Below the pieces are notes generated by a model. It did no database searches, was not told the origin of the DNA, and worked only from the letters and a program-made list of their open reading frames with translations. A stretch of DNA of 64,000 nt. It comes from Streptomyces sp. NBC_01428 (lineage in GTDB: Bacteria > Actinomycetota > Actinomycetes > Streptomycetales > Streptomycetaceae). Below, piece by piece: positions 50,465-58,757 of the stretch. The stretch is taken from positions 3,472,001-3,536,000 of the forward strand of contig NZ_CP109499.1 of the NCBI RefSeq assembly GCF_036231965.1, written 5' to 3'. A program made the position numbers and the translations under genes. Position 1 is the first letter of the stretch. Each line of letters starts with the position of its first letter.

Positions 50465-51475
50465 GTGTCAGAGCCGTCCCCCACCCCCGTCCGGCGTCCG
50501 CGCCGCAGGTTCCTCCGCTTCGGAGGCGCCCTCGTGGTCCTGCTCGCGCTCGCGGGCTACCTCGCCGTGCAGTACCTGACGGGCGGCACGGGTGCGCCCC
50601 GGTGCAGCGTCGTCTCCGGCAAGGGCGACGGCGCGTCGTACGAGTTCAGCCCCGAGCAGGCGGTGAACGCGGCGACGATCTCGGCGGTCGGCACCTCCCG
50701 GGGGATGCCCGAGCGCGCGGTGGCCATCGCGATCGCGACGGCGCTCCAGGAGTCGGGGCTGCGCAACATCCGGCACGGCGACCGCGACTCGCTCGGTCTG
50801 TTCCAGCAGCGGCCCTCACAGGGCTGGGGCACCCCGCGCCAGATCATGGACCCGGCGTACGCGTCGGGCATCTTCTACGAGCACCTGGCCAAGGTTCCGG
50901 GCTACTCGCGGCTGCCGCTCACCGTCGCCGCCCAGCGGGTGCAGCGCAGCGGCTTCCCCCAGGCGTACGCCAAGCACGAGCCGGACGCGACGCTGCTGGC
51001 CGCCGCCCTCACGGGCCGTGCCGCCGCCACGCTGACCTGTCAGGGGCGTCCGGACGCGACCCCCGCGGGCGGTGCGGACGCGGTGCGCAGCGCGCTCGCC
51101 AGGGACTTCGGGCGGGACGTCCTCCAGGAGGCGGGCGCGACCGTCGGCGCGGCGGGTGTCTCGCCGTCACCGGAGGCCACCGCCTCCGCGGGCGCGGCGG
51201 CGGTGGCATCACCCTCTCCGGGGTCCGGCGGCGGGACCGTGACCGTTCCGGTGCGCGAGGGCGCCACCTCCGGGACCGGGACGCTCCGGCGCGGCTGGGA
51301 GCTGGCGCACTGGGCGGTGGCCAACTCCTCGGCGCTGCACATCGAACGGGTGTCGTACGCGGGGCGCGAGTGGACCGCCGGACGCTCCGAGGGGTCGTGG
51401 CACACGACCGACGCGAAGGGCGCTTCCCCCACCGGGAAGGCCGCGTCCGAGGTCCGGATCATCACCGGGCAGTAG
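50465..51475 (+). CDS. Membrane-anchored lysozyme-like/transglycosylase-like protein
   Basis: A 336-residue protein with one N-terminal helix (FGGALVVLLALAGYLAVQYL) and an external domain. The segment AIATALQESGLRN resembles the catalytic-Glu helix of lysozyme-like folds, and DSLGLFQQRPSQGWGT is typical of actinobacterial cell-wall hydrolases; KHEP follows later. A Ser/Pro/Ala-rich C-terminal part of about 130 residues ends at the stop. The GTG at 50465 lacks a ribosome site, so leaderless translation is likely. Similar proteins are often listed as 'heavy metal transporter', which this sequence does not support. Confidence 0.75.
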   Translation: MSEPSPTPVRRPRRRFLRFGGALVVLLALAGYLAVQYLTGGTGAPRCSVVSGKGDGASYEFSPEQAVNAATISAVGTSRGMPERAVAIAIATALQESGLRNIRHGDRDSLGLFQQRPSQGWGTPRQIMDPAYASGIFYEHLAKVPGYSRLPLTVAAQRVQRSGFPQAYAKHEPDATLLAAALTGRAAATLTCQGRPDATPAGGADAVRSALARDFGRDVLQEAGATVGAAGVSPSPEATASAGAAAVASPSPGSGGGTVTVPVREGATSGTGTLRRGWELAHWAVANSSALHIERVSYAGREWTAGRSEGSWHTTDAKGASPTGKAASEVRIITGQ

Positions 51476-51808
51476 TACGGGCCCTCACTCGTGCGGATTA
51501 CCCCGCCCGCGACGGGCCGGCGTTCCGTACGGCATTTCGCTCGCTCACTCGGCGGTTCGCGAAATCCCTTGAGAACAAAGGGCCGTAAGGATTCGCCAGG
51601 CTTTCCCGACGGACTCCGTTTGCCCGTTTTTATCCACAACTGATTATGCGACGCATTACCAACTCTTTACGTCGGGTCACCGCAACCTTCGAGGGCTTCG
51701 AGCGGTAGTCACTGCGTCCGAGCCCGGAACGATCACCGGAGGCACACCAGCAGCCGGTACCCCGGACCGGTCGGACAGTTCACCGTTTTCTCCCGTCTAA
51801 GGAGCACC
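51476..51808. other. Intergenic region before a secreted protein gene
   Basis: A 333-base stretch, partly AT-rich (51620-51680). It holds a perfect DnaA-type nonamer TTATCCACA at 51630-51638. No ORF is supported. It likely contains the promoter of the secreted protein gene. Confidence 0.55.
51630..51638 (+). promoter_or_regulatory. Perfect DnaA-box-like nonamer TTATCCACA
   Basis: Second TTATCCACA in the window, in the promoter region of the small secreted protein gene. It is unlikely by chance at this GC content but stands alone. Confidence 0.35.
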
Positions 51809-52255
51809 ATGTCCCTCCCCCTGACCCGCCGGATCGCCCGTGTCGCGCTGCTCATCGCAGCGGGAGCGGCGCCCGTGGTCGGTGCGGCCGGCTCCGCCAA
51901 CGCGGCGGCCGCACTGCCGGCCACCCCCGACCTCGGCGGACTGACCGCCCTGGACGGGGCGAGCGTCGGCAACACCGTCGACGGAGCGACGCAGAACGTC
52001 ACCGGGACGGCCGGCAAGTCCGGTGGCGACACGGTCAAGAAGGCGGTGCCCGCCGCGGGCAAGGCCGGCGGCAAGGTCGCGAAGACCGTGACGCCCGCCG
52101 CCCAGAAGGTGGCCGGGGACACGGCCGGCCAGGCCGGCGGTCTCCTGGGTGACACCGCGAAGACCGCGACCGGCGGCGGCCTGCCGACGGACGGCGTGGC
52201 CAAGGGCGGCCTGCCGACCGACCAGCTGCCGCTCAAGGGCCTGCCGCTCGGCTAG
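51809..52255 (+). CDS. Small secreted protein, Gly/Ala/Thr-rich
   Basis: A 148-residue exported protein. The signal peptide ends near SANA (residue about 32). The mature part is rich in Gly, Ala, Lys and Thr with short amphipathic repeats (AGKAGGKVAKTV) and two GGLPTD units near the end. The ATG at 51809 follows TAAGGAG. No family recognised; proteins of this kind in Streptomyces are often mislabelled 'ATP-binding'. The long AT-rich upstream region suggests developmental or growth-phase control. Confidence 0.75.
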   Translation: MSLPLTRRIARVALLIAAGAAPVVGAAGSANAAAALPATPDLGGLTALDGASVGNTVDGATQNVTGTAGKSGGDTVKKAVPAAGKAGGKVAKTVTPAAQKVAGDTAGQAGGLLGDTAKTATGGGLPTDGVAKGGLPTDQLPLKGLPLG

Positions 52256-52272
52256 TCCGGCCGGCCGTACGA

Positions 52273-52309
52273 CGACGGGGGTCCGGGGAACTCGCTTCCC
52301 CGGGCCCCC
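52273..52309. terminator. Bidirectional hairpin terminator
   Basis: A 16-bp stem with one G-U pair (52273-52288 with 52294-52309), loop CTCGC, followed by TTCGC, between the convergent secreted protein and dapC genes. Confidence 0.85.
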
Positions 52310-52357
52310 GTTTCGCTGGTCCCGGCCGCCTCACGCCACCGCGCCGCCGGGCGCAGC

Positions 52358-53455
52358 TCAGGAGGTGAGGCGCTCCACCGCGGCGGCCACCCGCTCGTCC
52401 GAGGCGGTCAGCGCCACGCGGACGAACGTCTCGCCGGCCGTGCCGTAGAAGTCACCCGGGGCGACCAGGATGCCCAGCTCGGCGAGGTGGGCCACCGTCG
52501 ACCAGCAGGACTCGTCGCGGGTGGCCCAGAGGTAGAGGCTCGCCTCGCTGTGCTCGATCCGGAAGCCGTGCCGCACCAGGGCGTCGCGCAGGGCCGTGCG
52601 GCGGGCGGCGTAGCGCTCGCGCTGTTCCCGGACGTGGGTGTCGTCCCCGAGGGCCGCGACCACGGCGGCCTGGGTGGGCGCGGAGGTCATCATGCCGCCG
52701 TGCTTGCGGATCTCCAGCAGCTCGCCGAGGACGGCGGGGTCGCCCGCGAGGAACGCCGCGCGGTAGCCGGCCAGGTTGGAGCGCTTGGACAGCGAGTGGA
52801 CCGAGACGATCCCCTCGTAGGAGCCGCCGCAGACGTCCGGGTGCAGGACGGAGACCGGCTCGGCCTCCCAGCCCAGTTCGATGTAGCACTCGTCGGAGAA
52901 GACGAGGACGCCGTGCTCGCGGGCCCAGGCGACGATCCGGGTCAGCTCGGCTGGGGAGAGGACCCTGCCGGTCGGGTTCGACGGGGAGTTCAGCCACAGG
53001 AGCTTCAGGTCCGTCGGGTCCAGCTCGGTCGGGTCGTCGTAGGCCACGTAGTCCGCCCGGGCGAGCCGCGCGCCGACCTCGTACGTCGGGTACGCGAGGC
53101 GCGGGTAGGCGACCTTGTCCCCCGGGCCGAGGCCCAGCTGGGTGGGCAGCCAGGCGACGAGTTCCTTGGAGCCGACGATCGGCAGGACGTGGCGGTGGGT
53201 GACGTCCCGGGCGCCGAGCCGTCGCTCCACCCATCCCGTGAGCGCGTCCCGCAGCTCGGGCGTGCCCCACACCGTGGGATAGCCGGGCGAGTCCGCGGCG
53301 GCGACCAGAGCCTTCTGGATCAGCTCGGGCACCGGGTCGACCGGGGTACCGACGGACAGGTCGACGATGCCGCCCGGGTGAGCTGCGGCGGTCGCCTTGT
53401 AGGGCTCCAGCTTGTCCCAGGGGAAGGTGGGAAGCCGGTCGGAGACTGCGGACAC
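52358..53455 (-). CDS. dapC: Succinyldiaminopimelate transaminase
   Basis: PLP-dependent class I/II aminotransferase of 365 residues that makes N-succinyl-LL-diaminopimelate, the DapE substrate. The PLP lysine is in HSLSKRSNLAG; NSPSNPTG and FSDECYIELGW are the family pockets; an Arg in FVRVALTA binds the carboxylate. The GTG at 53455 gives the family N-terminus (SAVSDRLPTFPWD); an in-frame start 21 codons upstream adds an unlikely extension. In M. tuberculosis it also follows fdxC. Confidence 0.92.
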   Translation of the reverse strand: MSAVSDRLPTFPWDKLEPYKATAAAHPGGIVDLSVGTPVDPVPELIQKALVAAADSPGYPTVWGTPELRDALTGWVERRLGARDVTHRHVLPIVGSKELVAWLPTQLGLGPGDKVAYPRLAYPTYEVGARLARADYVAYDDPTELDPTDLKLLWLNSPSNPTGRVLSPAELTRIVAWAREHGVLVFSDECYIELGWEAEPVSVLHPDVCGGSYEGIVSVHSLSKRSNLAGYRAAFLAGDPAVLGELLEIRKHGGMMTSAPTQAAVVAALGDDTHVREQRERYAARRTALRDALVRHGFRIEHSEASLYLWATRDESCWSTVAHLAELGILVAPGDFYGTAGETFVRVALTASDERVAAAVERLTS

Positions 53456-53566
53456 GGGATCGGGCTCACTTTCTCGTACGTACGACCCGTACGGTGTCGT
53501 GCTGACGGCCCTGCCCACGGCCCGTCCGGACGGACACGGGCCGCCGCACGGGCCGGAACGGCAAAT

Positions 53567-53618
53567 GCCTCGGTCCCGTACGGCGATCGGAGCGATCGAG
53601 GCCGTACGGGACCGAGGC
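53567..53618. terminator. Extended hairpin between the ferredoxin and dapC genes
   Basis: A perfect 18-bp stem (53567-53584 with 53601-53618) surrounds a 16-base loop that can itself pair (GATCG with CGATC). It lies after the ferredoxin stop, so dapC needs its own promoter or read-through. Confidence 0.75.
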
Positions 53619-53669
53619 GGCGCTCCTCGAGCTACCGCCGGGGGTGCCCCGGCGGTCCGCTCACCGGTG

Positions 53670-53990
53670 CTACTGGTTCTGCGGCGGAAGGGCTGCGATG
53701 AAGGCGTGGTCGCGCTCGATCAGGCCCAGCTTGCTGGCGCCGCCGGGCGAGCCGAGCTCGTCGAAGAACTCGACGTTCGCCTTGTAGTAGTCCTTCCACT
53801 CCTCCGGAGTGTCGTCCTCGTAGAAGATCGCCTCGACCGGGCACACCGGCTCACAGGCTCCGCAGTCGACGCATTCGTCCGGGTGGATGTACAAGGACCG
53901 GGAGCCCTCGTAGATGCAGTCGACCGGGCACTCCTCGATGCACGCCTTGTCCTTGACGTCGACACAAGGCTGCGCGATGACGTAGGTCAC
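53670..53990 (-). CDS. fdxA: Seven-iron ferredoxin
   Basis: Electron carrier of 106 residues with a [3Fe-4S] and a [4Fe-4S] cluster. Cysteines are at 9, 17, 21, 25, 40, 43, 46 and 50, in the arrangement CX7CX3CP with CX2CX2CX3CP typical of 7Fe ferredoxins (mycobacterial FdxA/FdxC). The start is GTG at 53990. Its neighbour dapC matches the Rv1177-Rv1178 pair. The redox partner is unknown. Confidence 0.94.
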   Translation of the reverse strand: MTYVIAQPCVDVKDKACIEECPVDCIYEGSRSLYIHPDECVDCGACEPVCPVEAIFYEDDTPEEWKDYYKANVEFFDELGSPGGASKLGLIERDHAFIAALPPQNQ

Positions 53991-54130
53991 GCTGTCGTTC
54001 CTCCTCGATAGGGCGCTGGCGGGCCTGCGTAGGCTCCGCCGCCTGGCGCGCGGGAGCGCGGCGTCGTCGATGCCCGCCCCTAGTATCTCCGTTCTTGGGC
54101 ATGATCCGAACAGGAGGGGTGGACCGACCC

Positions 54131-55276
54131 GTGGAAATCTCTGCTTCCGGCCGACTCGAGGTCCGTATCACCGCTGCTGACGTGGGCAAACGCGTCTCGG
54201 TGCGCCGCATGACGGACGATGGAGACACGGTGGAGAAGTTCACCGATACGGTCGGTGTTCTCACATCATGGGACGACGGTGTGCTGCTGATCACACGACG
54301 GGCCGGCGAGCGGGTCCGGATCGCGGAGTCGACGCTCGTCGCGGGCAAGGTCGTCCCGTCCGCTCCGGCGCGGCGGCGCGGCCCGGCCGCGACGTACGAG
54401 GAGCTGGCGCGGGTCGCCGCGCGGGCCTGGCGTCCGGTGGAGAGCGAGCGGCTCGGCGACTGGGAGCTGCGCGCCGCCGGCGGGTTCACCCGGCGCGCCA
54501 ACTCCGTGCTGCCGCTGGGCGACCCGGGCGTGCCGCTGGACGACGCGCTGACGGTCGTCCGGGACTGGTACGGCGACCGCGGACTCCCCGCCTACATCCA
54601 GACCAGCACCGGCGCCGAGGGCACGCAGGAACTGCTGTGCGCGGCGCTGGAGGCGCGCGGCTGGTCGAGCGAGGTGACCGCCGAACTGTGGATCGGCGCA
54701 CTCGCGCCGCTCGCCGACCGCGAGGCTCCCGAGGTGGCCCTCTCCCGGACGGCGGACGCGTCGTGGCTCGGCCGCTACCAGCGCAAGGGAGTGGGCGAGG
54801 TGGCCCTGCGGGTGCTGGGCAGCGGGCCCTCGGTGTGGTTCGCGACGGTTCCGGGGGCGGAGGGTGAGCCGCCGGCCGCGATCGGCCGGTGCGTGGTGGA
54901 CGGCCGCTGGGCCGGATTCGCGGCCGTGGAGGTGGACCCGGCGCACCGGCGCCGGGGCCTCGCCACCGCCGTGATGGCCGCCCTGGCCGACCGTGCCCTG
55001 GCCGAGGGCGCGTCGGCGGCCTGGCTCCAGGTGGAGACGGACAACACGGCGGCCCGCACGCTGTACGCCGGACTGGGCTTCTCCGCCCACCACGCGTACC
55101 ACCACTACCGGTGGGCGGCGGGGACGGAGGCCGCGGAGGCCACCGGCGTCGAGCGGGACGCCTCCGCGGGCGCGCCCCCGGCAGCAGCGGGCACGCCCAC
55201 GGACGTTCCCGCGGTGGGTGACGCCACCCCGGGGCCGGACGGATCCGGCGGTGCCGAGACGTATCGATCGGCGTGA
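54131..55276 (+). CDS. GNAT-family acetyltransferase with N-terminal fused domain
   Basis: A 381-residue protein. Residues 1-80 form a small barrel-like domain (SVRRMTDDGDTVEKF, VGVLTSWDDGVLLI). The C-terminal GNAT domain carries AAVEVDPAHRRRGLATAVM, the acetyl-CoA binding motif, and NTAARTLYAGLGF. A disordered tail of about 50 residues follows. The GTG at 54131 is chosen; ATG 54101 and GTG 54119 are also open. The substrate is unknown. Confidence 0.82.
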   Translation: MEISASGRLEVRITAADVGKRVSVRRMTDDGDTVEKFTDTVGVLTSWDDGVLLITRRAGERVRIAESTLVAGKVVPSAPARRRGPAATYEELARVAARAWRPVESERLGDWELRAAGGFTRRANSVLPLGDPGVPLDDALTVVRDWYGDRGLPAYIQTSTGAEGTQELLCAALEARGWSSEVTAELWIGALAPLADREAPEVALSRTADASWLGRYQRKGVGEVALRVLGSGPSVWFATVPGAEGEPPAAIGRCVVDGRWAGFAAVEVDPAHRRRGLATAVMAALADRALAEGASAAWLQVETDNTAARTLYAGLGFSAHHAYHHYRWAAGTEAAEATGVERDASAGAPPAAAGTPTDVPAVGDATPGPDGSGGAETYRSA

Positions 55277-55293
55277 AGGGGCACGAACCCGCT

Positions 55294-56145
55294 ATGTCTT
55301 CCCCGCAGCCCCCGGAGAGGGAGCGAGCCGACGAGGTGCGGCGGCGGTTCGCCGCGGAGGCGCGGGCCGAGCGCCCTGATCTCGCGCTGCTCTGTCTGCT
55401 GGTGGGGGCCGCCGCGGACGGCACGCTGGACGAGGCGGGGATCGACGCCGCGCAGATCGAACTGGACGATCTGGCCGGGCAGTTGCCCTTCCGCCCGGGC
55501 GGCCCGCGGTCCTGGGCGACCGCACTGGCCGAACTGCTCGGCGGGCGCTGCGGATTCCGTGGGCTGCCGGCCGACTACCAGCGGCTGGAGTCGTCCCTGC
55601 TGCACTCGGTCCTGCGGCGGCGGCGCGGGCTGCCCATCCTGCTCTCCGTGGTGTGGATGGAGGTCGCCCGCCGGGCCGGGGCGCCGGTCTACGGCGTCGC
55701 GCTGCCCGGCCATTTCGTGGTGGGCTTCGGACCGCCGGAGGAGCAGGTGCTCGCGGACCCCTTCGACGGCGGACGGGTCCTCGCCGGGGCGGACGCGGAA
55801 CTCCTCGTCGCGGGTGCGACGGGCGCTCCGCTGGACCCGTCGATGCTCTCCCCCGCCGAGCCGCTCGACGTGATCCTGCGCATCCTGAACAACATCCGCG
55901 CCTGGGCCACCGCCCGCCCGGAGCGTTCCGACGTCTCCCTCTGGGCGGTCGACCTTTCCCTGCTGCTCCCCTCCCACCCGGCCCGGCTGCGCTACGAACG
56001 CGCCCAACTCCTCGTCCAACGGGGCGACTTCCTGACCGGCGCCGCCGAACTCGACGCCTACGCCGAAGTAGTCGCGGCAGTCGACGAACCCGCAGCCACC
56101 CGAGTCCGCCAACAGGCCCTGGCGGCACGGGCGATGCTCAACTGA
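55294..56145 (+). CDS. SirB1-family transglutaminase-like protein
   Basis: A 283-residue cytoplasmic protein with the SirB1 transglutaminase-like core: LHSVLRRRRGLPILLSVVWMEVARRAG, GVALPGHFVVGF and DPFDGGRVL. The catalytic Cys of true transglutaminases is absent at the usual place, so it is probably structural or regulatory. It is linked to the GNAT gene: a GTG at 55273 overlaps its stop (GTGA), while the ATG at 55294 has AAGGGG upstream. Both starts are possible. Confidence 0.85.
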   Translation: MSSPQPPERERADEVRRRFAAEARAERPDLALLCLLVGAAADGTLDEAGIDAAQIELDDLAGQLPFRPGGPRSWATALAELLGGRCGFRGLPADYQRLESSLLHSVLRRRRGLPILLSVVWMEVARRAGAPVYGVALPGHFVVGFGPPEEQVLADPFDGGRVLAGADAELLVAGATGAPLDPSMLSPAEPLDVILRILNNIRAWATARPERSDVSLWAVDLSLLLPSHPARLRYERAQLLVQRGDFLTGAAELDAYAEVVAAVDEPAATRVRQQALAARAMLN

Positions 56146-56176
56146 CGGGGAGGCGCCACCTTGGATCCCCGGCTCC

Positions 56177-56791
56177 TCAAAGCCAGCCCTTCTCCCGGGC
56201 CGTTCTGACCGCCTCCGCGCGGTTGCGGACCGCGAGTTTCTGGATGGCGGTGGAGAGGTAGTTGCGGACCGTGCCCTGGGAGAGGTGGAGGGCGGTGGCG
56301 AGTTCGGCGTTGGTGGAGCCGTCCGCGGCGGCGCGGAGGATCTCGCGCTCGCGGTCGGTGAGCGGGTTGGCGCCGCCGGCGAGTGCGGCGGCGGCCAGGG
56401 TGGGGTCGATGACGCGCTCGCCGGCGAGCACCTTGCGTACGGCCGCGGCGAGTTGGGCGGCCGGGGCGTCCTTGACGAGGAAGGCGTCGGCGCCGGACTC
56501 CATGGCGCTGCGGAGGTAGCCGGGGCGGCCGAAGGTCGTGAGGATGAGCAGTTTGACGCCCGGGAGTTCCCGGTGGACCTCCGCCGCCGCCTCGATGCCC
56601 GTCATGCCCGGCATCTCGATGTCGAGGAGCGCCACGTCCACGTCGTGGGCGCGGGCGGCCGCGAGCACCTCGTCGCCGCGGGCCACCTGGGCGACCACGT
56701 CGATGTCCGGCTCGAGTCCCAGCAGGGCGGCCAGCGCCTCGCGGACCATCGACTGGTCCTCGGCGAGCAGGACCTTGATCATGCGGCTCAT
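56177..56791 (-). CDS. NarL/LuxR-type response regulator
   Basis: A 204-residue regulator. The receiver domain has Asp57 in ALLDIEMPG (phosphate acceptor), with Glu11 and Asp12 at the acidic site and VKDAPA for the lysine. The LuxR helix-turn-helix is TDREREILRAAADGSTNAE near residues 145-163. It overlaps the kinase gene by ATGA and ends the four-gene ABC-transporter/two-component operon. It probably binds a palindrome upstream of the operon (59768-59781). Confidence 0.94.
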   Translation of the reverse strand: MSRMIKVLLAEDQSMVREALAALLGLEPDIDVVAQVARGDEVLAAARAHDVDVALLDIEMPGMTGIEAAAEVHRELPGVKLLILTTFGRPGYLRSAMESGADAFLVKDAPAAQLAAAVRKVLAGERVIDPTLAAAALAGGANPLTDREREILRAAADGSTNAELATALHLSQGTVRNYLSTAIQKLAVRNRAEAVRTAREKGWL

Positions 56792-58011
56792 GCACCGGAT
56801 CCTACGGTGTCGTCCGCCGGGCCCACAGGGGCCCGTTCGTCGGTGAGGGGGACGCGGGCGACCAGCCGGAACCCGTGCCGGGTGCGGCCCGCCTCCAGTG
56901 ATCCCGCGGCCTTCTCCAGGCGTTCGGTCAGCCCCGTCAGGCCGTTGCCGGGGGTGCTGCCGCCGGAGCCGCCCGAGCCGTCGTCCTCCACCGACAGTTC
57001 GAGGACGGGACCGTCCAGGGTCTGGCGGCGGACGAGTTCCACCGTGCAGCGCCGGGCGCCGCTGTGCCGTACGACGTTGGTGACCGCCTCGCGCAGCGTC
57101 CAGGCGAGCGCGGACTCGCTCTCCGTGGACACACCGTGCAGGTCGGGTTCGGCCGGCAGGTCGGCGACGACGCCCGCCGCGGTCAACGCGACCTGCGCTC
57201 CGGCGAGTTCGCCGGCGAGCCGGGGCCGCCGGTAGCCGGTGACGGCCTCGCGGACGTCGACCAGGGCCTGGCGGCTGACCTGCTCGATGTCGGCGACCTG
57301 CTGGGCCGCCTTCTCGGGGTGGTCGGGCAGCATCCGCCCGGCCAGTTCGCTCTTCAGCGTGATCAGCGACAGCGAGTGGCCGAGCAGGTCGTGCAGGTCC
57401 CGGGCGAGCCGCAGGCGCTCCTCGTTCGCGGCGAGTTGGGCGACGGTGGCCCGCGCCCGGCGCAGCTCCACCGTGGTGCGCACGAGCTGGCGTACGCCCG
57501 TCATCGCGAAGCCGATCAGGACGACGAGGAGGATCAGGTCCCGGGCGTCCTTCTCCCCGGCGTGCAGCCCGACGAGGAGCATCACGACGGCGGTCAGCGG
57601 GATGGTCCAGTAGGACACCCGGAGCGGGAACGCCGTCCCGCAGGCCACCGAGACGTACACGAACAGGCCGAGCCAGGGCGGGCCGAGGGTGAGGCAGAGG
57701 ACGACGGCGAGCGCGACGAGGGCGAGGACCATGAGGGCCACGGTGCGGATGTCCGCGGTGGCCCTGCCCATGTTCCGGAAGACCAGCGTCAGATAGACCG
57801 CGACGAAGGCCGCGAGGCCGATCCCGCCGGCCACGGTGGCGCGTGTGGTGTGTTCGCCGGAGACGAGGTCCTGGACCGGCGAGCTGAGGAACACCAGCCA
57901 GATGACGATCCACAGGGACTTGACCAGGGCCTCGCGGAGGGTGCGCGGGGGCTCCCCCATCTGCACCAGCCGGTCCTGGCGGGCCCCGTCGGGCAGCGGG
58001 TCTTCCGTCAT
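56788..58011 (-). CDS. Sensor histidine kinase (HisKA_3)
   Basis: Kinase of 407 residues. About five helices (residues 32-170) lie in the membrane, then a coiled segment and the dimerisation motif RLARDLHDLLGHSLS with phosphorylated His207. The ATPase domain has REAVTNVVRHSGA (N box) and SVEDDGSGG. Little is exposed outside the membrane, as in DesK-like or intramembrane-sensing kinases. A GTG three codons earlier (58020) overlaps the permease stop by GTGA and is an equally good start. Confidence 0.93.
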   Translation of the reverse strand: MTEDPLPDGARQDRLVQMGEPPRTLREALVKSLWIVIWLVFLSSPVQDLVSGEHTTRATVAGGIGLAAFVAVYLTLVFRNMGRATADIRTVALMVLALVALAVVLCLTLGPPWLGLFVYVSVACGTAFPLRVSYWTIPLTAVVMLLVGLHAGEKDARDLILLVVLIGFAMTGVRQLVRTTVELRRARATVAQLAANEERLRLARDLHDLLGHSLSLITLKSELAGRMLPDHPEKAAQQVADIEQVSRQALVDVREAVTGYRRPRLAGELAGAQVALTAAGVVADLPAEPDLHGVSTESESALAWTLREAVTNVVRHSGARRCTVELVRRQTLDGPVLELSVEDDGSGGSGGSTPGNGLTGLTERLEKAAGSLEAGRTRHGFRLVARVPLTDERAPVGPADDTVGSGA

Positions 58012-58016
58012 GGCAC

Positions 58017-58757
58017 TCACGCCTTCAGCGTGTCCTTCCGGTACAGCCACGCCGCGCCGCCCGCGAAGAGGGCGAAGAAGACGACGAGGATGGCGATGTC
58101 CTTCGCGTGTGGGGCGTCGCCCAGTTCGATGGCCTGCCCCAGGGCAGCGTACGCGTGCGTGGGCAGCCACTTCGCGATGTTCTGCAGCCAGTCCGGGAAG
58201 GTCGTCGAGGGGATCCAGAGGCCGCCGAGCATCGAGAGGCCGAAGTAGACGATCATCGTGATGGGGCGGACCGCGTCTCCGCTCGCCACGTATCCGATGG
58301 CCACGCCGAGCGCGGCGAACACGAAGCTGCCGGCCCAGATCACGCCGGTGAGCGCGAGCCACTGCCAGGCGTCCAGGCGGACGTCCTTCACGGCGGCGGC
58401 GACCACGAACACGATGACGATGGACGGCAGGCTGATCACGGCGGCGCTCGCGGTCTTGGCGAGGACGTAGCCGCGGCCGGGCAGTGTGGTGAGCCTCAAC
58501 TGCCGTACCCAGCCGCTCTCGCGCTCCTTGGCGATGCGCTCGCTGTTGCCCATGAGCACGGCGGTCAGGGCGCCGAAGGAGGCCATGGAGACCATGAAGA
58601 AGGTCGGCAGGGTGAGTCCGGTGCCGTCCACCTTCGTCGTGCTGTCGGCGTTGCCCGCGATCAGCAGGAACAGGGCCGAGGGATAGATGACCGAGAAGAA
58701 CAGGAACTTGCGGTTGCGCAGGGCGCGGGTGATCTCCAGCTTGATGAGACTGTTCAC
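58017..58757 (-). CDS. ABC-2 type transporter permease
   Basis: A 246-residue membrane protein with six helices and the ABC-2 pattern: a cytoplasmic N-terminal segment (LIKLEITRALRNRKFLFF), then ASFGALTAVLMGN. It overlaps the ATPase gene by ATGA (58754-58757). It forms the efflux channel. The ABC pair with a two-component system suggests response to a membrane-active drug or envelope stress. Confidence 0.93.
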   Translation of the reverse strand: MNSLIKLEITRALRNRKFLFFSVIYPSALFLLIAGNADSTTKVDGTGLTLPTFFMVSMASFGALTAVLMGNSERIAKERESGWVRQLRLTTLPGRGYVLAKTASAAVISLPSIVIVFVVAAAVKDVRLDAWQWLALTGVIWAGSFVFAALGVAIGYVASGDAVRPITMIVYFGLSMLGGLWIPSTTFPDWLQNIAKWLPTHAYAALGQAIELGDAPHAKDIAILVVFFALFAGGAAWLYRKDTLKA

